A program made the position numbers and the translations under genes. A DNA stretch of 47,693 bases from a virus: positions 1 to 47,693 of IMG/VR virus record IMGVR_UViG_3300025326_000061; one strand, 5' to 3'. Numbering within the stretch: position 1 is the first letter of the stretch; each line of letters opens with the position of its first letter. Below the pieces are notes generated by a model. It was not told the DNA's origin. It ran no database searches and saw nothing but the letters and a program-made list of their open reading frames with translations. Shown one piece after another: positions 46,048 through 47,693 of this stretch.

Positions 46048-47040
46048 TTAAAGCAACTCCACCGTAATGCCTTGACACACCCATTCGATTGAAGCGTTAG
46101 CGGCGCTAAAGTCAAAGTCAATATCGAGGGTTCTATCTGCGGCGTCAGAATCTACCGCAATCCCACCAGTAGCTGAACCAATAGCTGTATTACCGGCCAT
46201 CTCGTCAGTTGTAATGTCTCCTATACCTGTTGCAGGCGCGGTGTTAACGGCTGGATTGTGAATCCAATGGCCTGTCAACCGCTGATCGGCATTGCCGTTC
46301 GCAATAAGCTCAAACTGAAGATGCCACGGGAAACGATCAGCATCCGCTGTGACACCAAAGGCCACAGACGTATCTTGAAAAATCACAGTGCCGCCATAAA
46401 GGATACGCACTGTGCAAGTTGCATCTGTTGTGGTATTGTGCAGGAAGTTTCCGCCTGCCGTTACTCGTATTCGTCTCCCAGCTAAAAATAGTCCGCTTGG
46501 AATAATGGGTGCTGTATTGAAAATACTAACTGTTGCCGTGCTATTGGCTTGCGACTTGACGCCAGATTTAGCGATGACAAGCGGTCCATTAGTCCGCAGC
46601 ATACGTTTGTCATCAATCTTCGAGGTCTCGATACTAGTATCATTGGCCAACACTAAGACAGATGCGATCACTACATCATTCGCGCTTCGTACAGGAGGTT
46701 TTGGAGCAGAAACACCGGCTACATAAGCTCCTGGAGTTCCGGCACGAACTGCCAATGCTCCAGCATTATTAACAACAATTAAATCAATACGTGGATTTGT
46801 TGCATCAGCAGTTCCAATAGTAACATCAGCAGCAGCAACTGCAAACATTGTTCCATTTGAAAGAACTGCGCCCTTTGCTACTGCTGGTGTCATATCTGCA
46901 CCACCAGTTACAGCTAATCCTGAAAGAACGCAATCAAGGCCATTAATACCAGCAACAAGAACCTCAAGATATTCTTGGAATAAAATAGCCTGAAGATCAC
47001 TGTCTCCTTCACCGATATCTGGAAGTGTTAGACCGGACAT
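46048..47040 (-). CDS. Tail fibre or baseplate-like protein
   Basis: This encodes 330 residues. The N-terminal part (LFQEYLEVLVAGINGLDCVL, SNGTMFAVAAADVTIGTADA, NPRIDLIVVNN) is the attachment domain seen at the start of many phage fibre proteins, with GAYVAG and APKPPVR in the next segment. The C-terminus is a beta-sandwich-like Ala/Thr/Gly-rich domain. It lies between the junction-spanning adhesin and the eight-repeat protein in the fibre region. Host recognition is the likely role. Confidence 0.7.
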   Translation of the reverse strand: MSGLTLPDIGEGDSDLQAILFQEYLEVLVAGINGLDCVLSGLAVTGGADMTPAVAKGAVLSNGTMFAVAAADVTIGTADATNPRIDLIVVNNAGALAVRAGTPGAYVAGVSAPKPPVRSANDVVIASVLVLANDTSIETSKIDDKRMLRTNGPLVIAKSGVKSQANSTATVSIFNTAPIIPSGLFLAGRRIRVTAGGNFLHNTTTDATCTVRILYGGTVIFQDTSVAFGVTADADRFPWHLQFELIANGNADQRLTGHWIHNPAVNTAPATGIGDITTDEMAGNTAIGSATGGIAVDSDAADRTLDIDFDFSAANASIEWVCQGITVELL

Positions 47041-47059
47041 AATCTATCTCCGAAGAAAG

Positions 47060-47693
47060 TTAAGTGTGCATTCTAATCTGGGGCATTGAGCGAGTAATTA
47101 CTGGCAAAGCTGACACCGCCTTGAACGCAACTGCACCAGCGACCCACTGGTTACTGCCGGTAAAAGTCCATGTCATCACCCCACCCGCAGAGCCGGGCTG
47201 AGAGGACCCACGACATAGACTCTGTCCCGTGTCTTGGCCCCAACGCTCCGTTTGGTCAGCACCAGCCGTCGTCGTTCCGGTATCAATCTGGCTCACACCG
47301 TCCACCACCAAATCCCCAGTTGCGGCATCGCTTGCGGTGACTGACGATGCCGTTCCCGTGCCTTGGGCGGTAGCGGAAGTCCCCGCTGGAACGGATTGAT
47401 GCACTCCTGTCATAGAGGTGACGCCCAGGAAATGCTCGTTCGCTGGGGCAGCGGAGAGGGTATTGGTTACCGTTTGCGCGCCCGTTGCCTGCCCAGCAAG
47501 AACATACCCCGCGTGCCCCGAATTTCCAGATGACCACGTTTCGTCCCACTTCTCGGTCATGGACACCCCGGCATACGTGGTGCCGGAGGAGGTCTTGCCC
47601 GCAGGGAAGGAATTGTTGGACGAATACGCGAAAACGCCTAAATTTTCCCCGCTTGACGTGTGTGACAACGACAGGATTCCATCGCCAGTGGTT
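47060..47693 (-). CDS. Fibre/adhesin-like protein, C-terminal part (gene begins at 908 across the circular join)
   Basis: This frame is open to the window end and stops at 47060. Joined with 412-908 it gives one 376-codon protein. An internal TTG at 47666 is an artefact, not a start. This part holds the Ser/Thr/Gly-rich beta-sandwich with GYVLAGQATGAQTVTNTL, GVTSMTGVHQSVPAGTS and a final WVAGAVAFKAVSA. It is distinctly G+C-rich compared with the N-terminal part. Likely a host-binding or accessory fibre domain. Confidence 0.75.
   Translation of the reverse strand, partial: TTGDGILSLSHTSSGENLGVFAYSSNNSFPAGKTSSGTTYAGVSMTEKWDETWSSGNSGHAGYVLAGQATGAQTVTNTLSAAPANEHFLGVTSMTGVHQSVPAGTSATAQGTGTASSVTASDAATGDLVVDGVSQIDTGTTTAGADQTERWGQDTGQSLCRGSSQPGSAGGVMTWTFTGSNQWVAGAVAFKAVSALPVITRSMPQIRMHT
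47283..47693. repeat. Terminal direct repeat, right copy (matches 1-411)
   Basis: Right copy of the 411-base redundancy, differing from the left copy at nine positions. Closing the circle here removes the duplicate and leaves about 47,282 bp. Confidence 0.85.

Noticed and set aside
47666-47668. TTG at 47666-47668 as start of a separate short adhesin gene
   Set aside because: The frame is open upstream to the window end and continues at 412-908 with a proper ATG and ribosome binding site, so the TTG is internal.
1-47693. tRNA genes, integrase or repressor indicating a temperate phage
   Set aside because: I saw no cloverleaf-like segment with a CCA-type acceptor arm, no tyrosine or serine recombinase motif and no lysogeny repressor beside an integrase; the HTH protein next to the terminase fits packaging better.

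Overview
The window is best read as one complete genome of a virulent, short-tailed (podovirus-like) double-stranded DNA phage, opened at an arbitrary point. Bases 1-411 repeat as 47283-47693 with nine mismatches. Joining the ends there gives a circular map of about 47.28 kb, and the fibre/adhesin gene cut by both window ends then becomes one uninterrupted 376-codon reading frame. The phage calls rest on the terminase, portal, scaffold and SU10-type major capsid block, three very large ejection-type proteins, a holin/M15 endolysin cassette and a family-A DNA polymerase. I see no integrase, repressor, phage RNA polymerase or tRNA gene, and no long tail tube, sheath or tape measure in the usual order. 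A lipobox protein and a holin/endolysin/one-TM cassette suggest a Gram-negative host. The host cannot be named from the sequence.

The map has two transcriptional arms. A roughly 1.27 kb gene-free region (17235-18499) separates a leftward arm from a rightward arm. It holds divergent sigma70-like promoters inside a 211-bp imperfect palindrome, a chain of perfect hairpins, and a symmetric origin-like element with two opposed arrays of a TGTGCTA heptamer at 10-bp pitch. The arms meet again near 34.86-34.90 kb, where the last genes overlap convergently.

The rightward arm (18500-34902, presumed early/middle) carries replication, recombination and nucleotide metabolism. It contains an SF1 helicase fused to a SprT-like zinc protease, a Cas4-like Fe-S nuclease, a Sak4/RecA-like ATPase, a dNMP kinase, an ssDNA-binding-like protein, a MazG-like pyrophosphohydrolase, DNA polymerase A and a DUF3987-like ATPase, plus many small overlapping unknown genes. 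Two genes (24187-24813 and 29258-29719) sit in near-monocistronic units with their own terminators and different codon use, suggesting high expression.

The leftward arm runs 17234 to 1 and then 47693 to 34856. It starts with five small unknown genes, then a hairpin-rich spacer, then DNA packaging and head genes (HTH protein, a 51-residue overlapping gene, terminase, portal, scaffold, MCP). Neck and tail genes follow (adaptor, LamG fibre, putative nozzle/hub, fibre tips), then the junction-spanning adhesin, a further fibre, a highly basic eight-repeat protein, the lysis cassette and the three ejection proteins. An intrinsic terminator directly after the MCP gene probably sets capsid protein dosage.

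Most items of novelty lie in the intergenic control region, the helicase-protease fusion, the eight-repeat basic protein, the zinc-insertion Sak4 next to the Cas4-like nuclease, and several very small genes.
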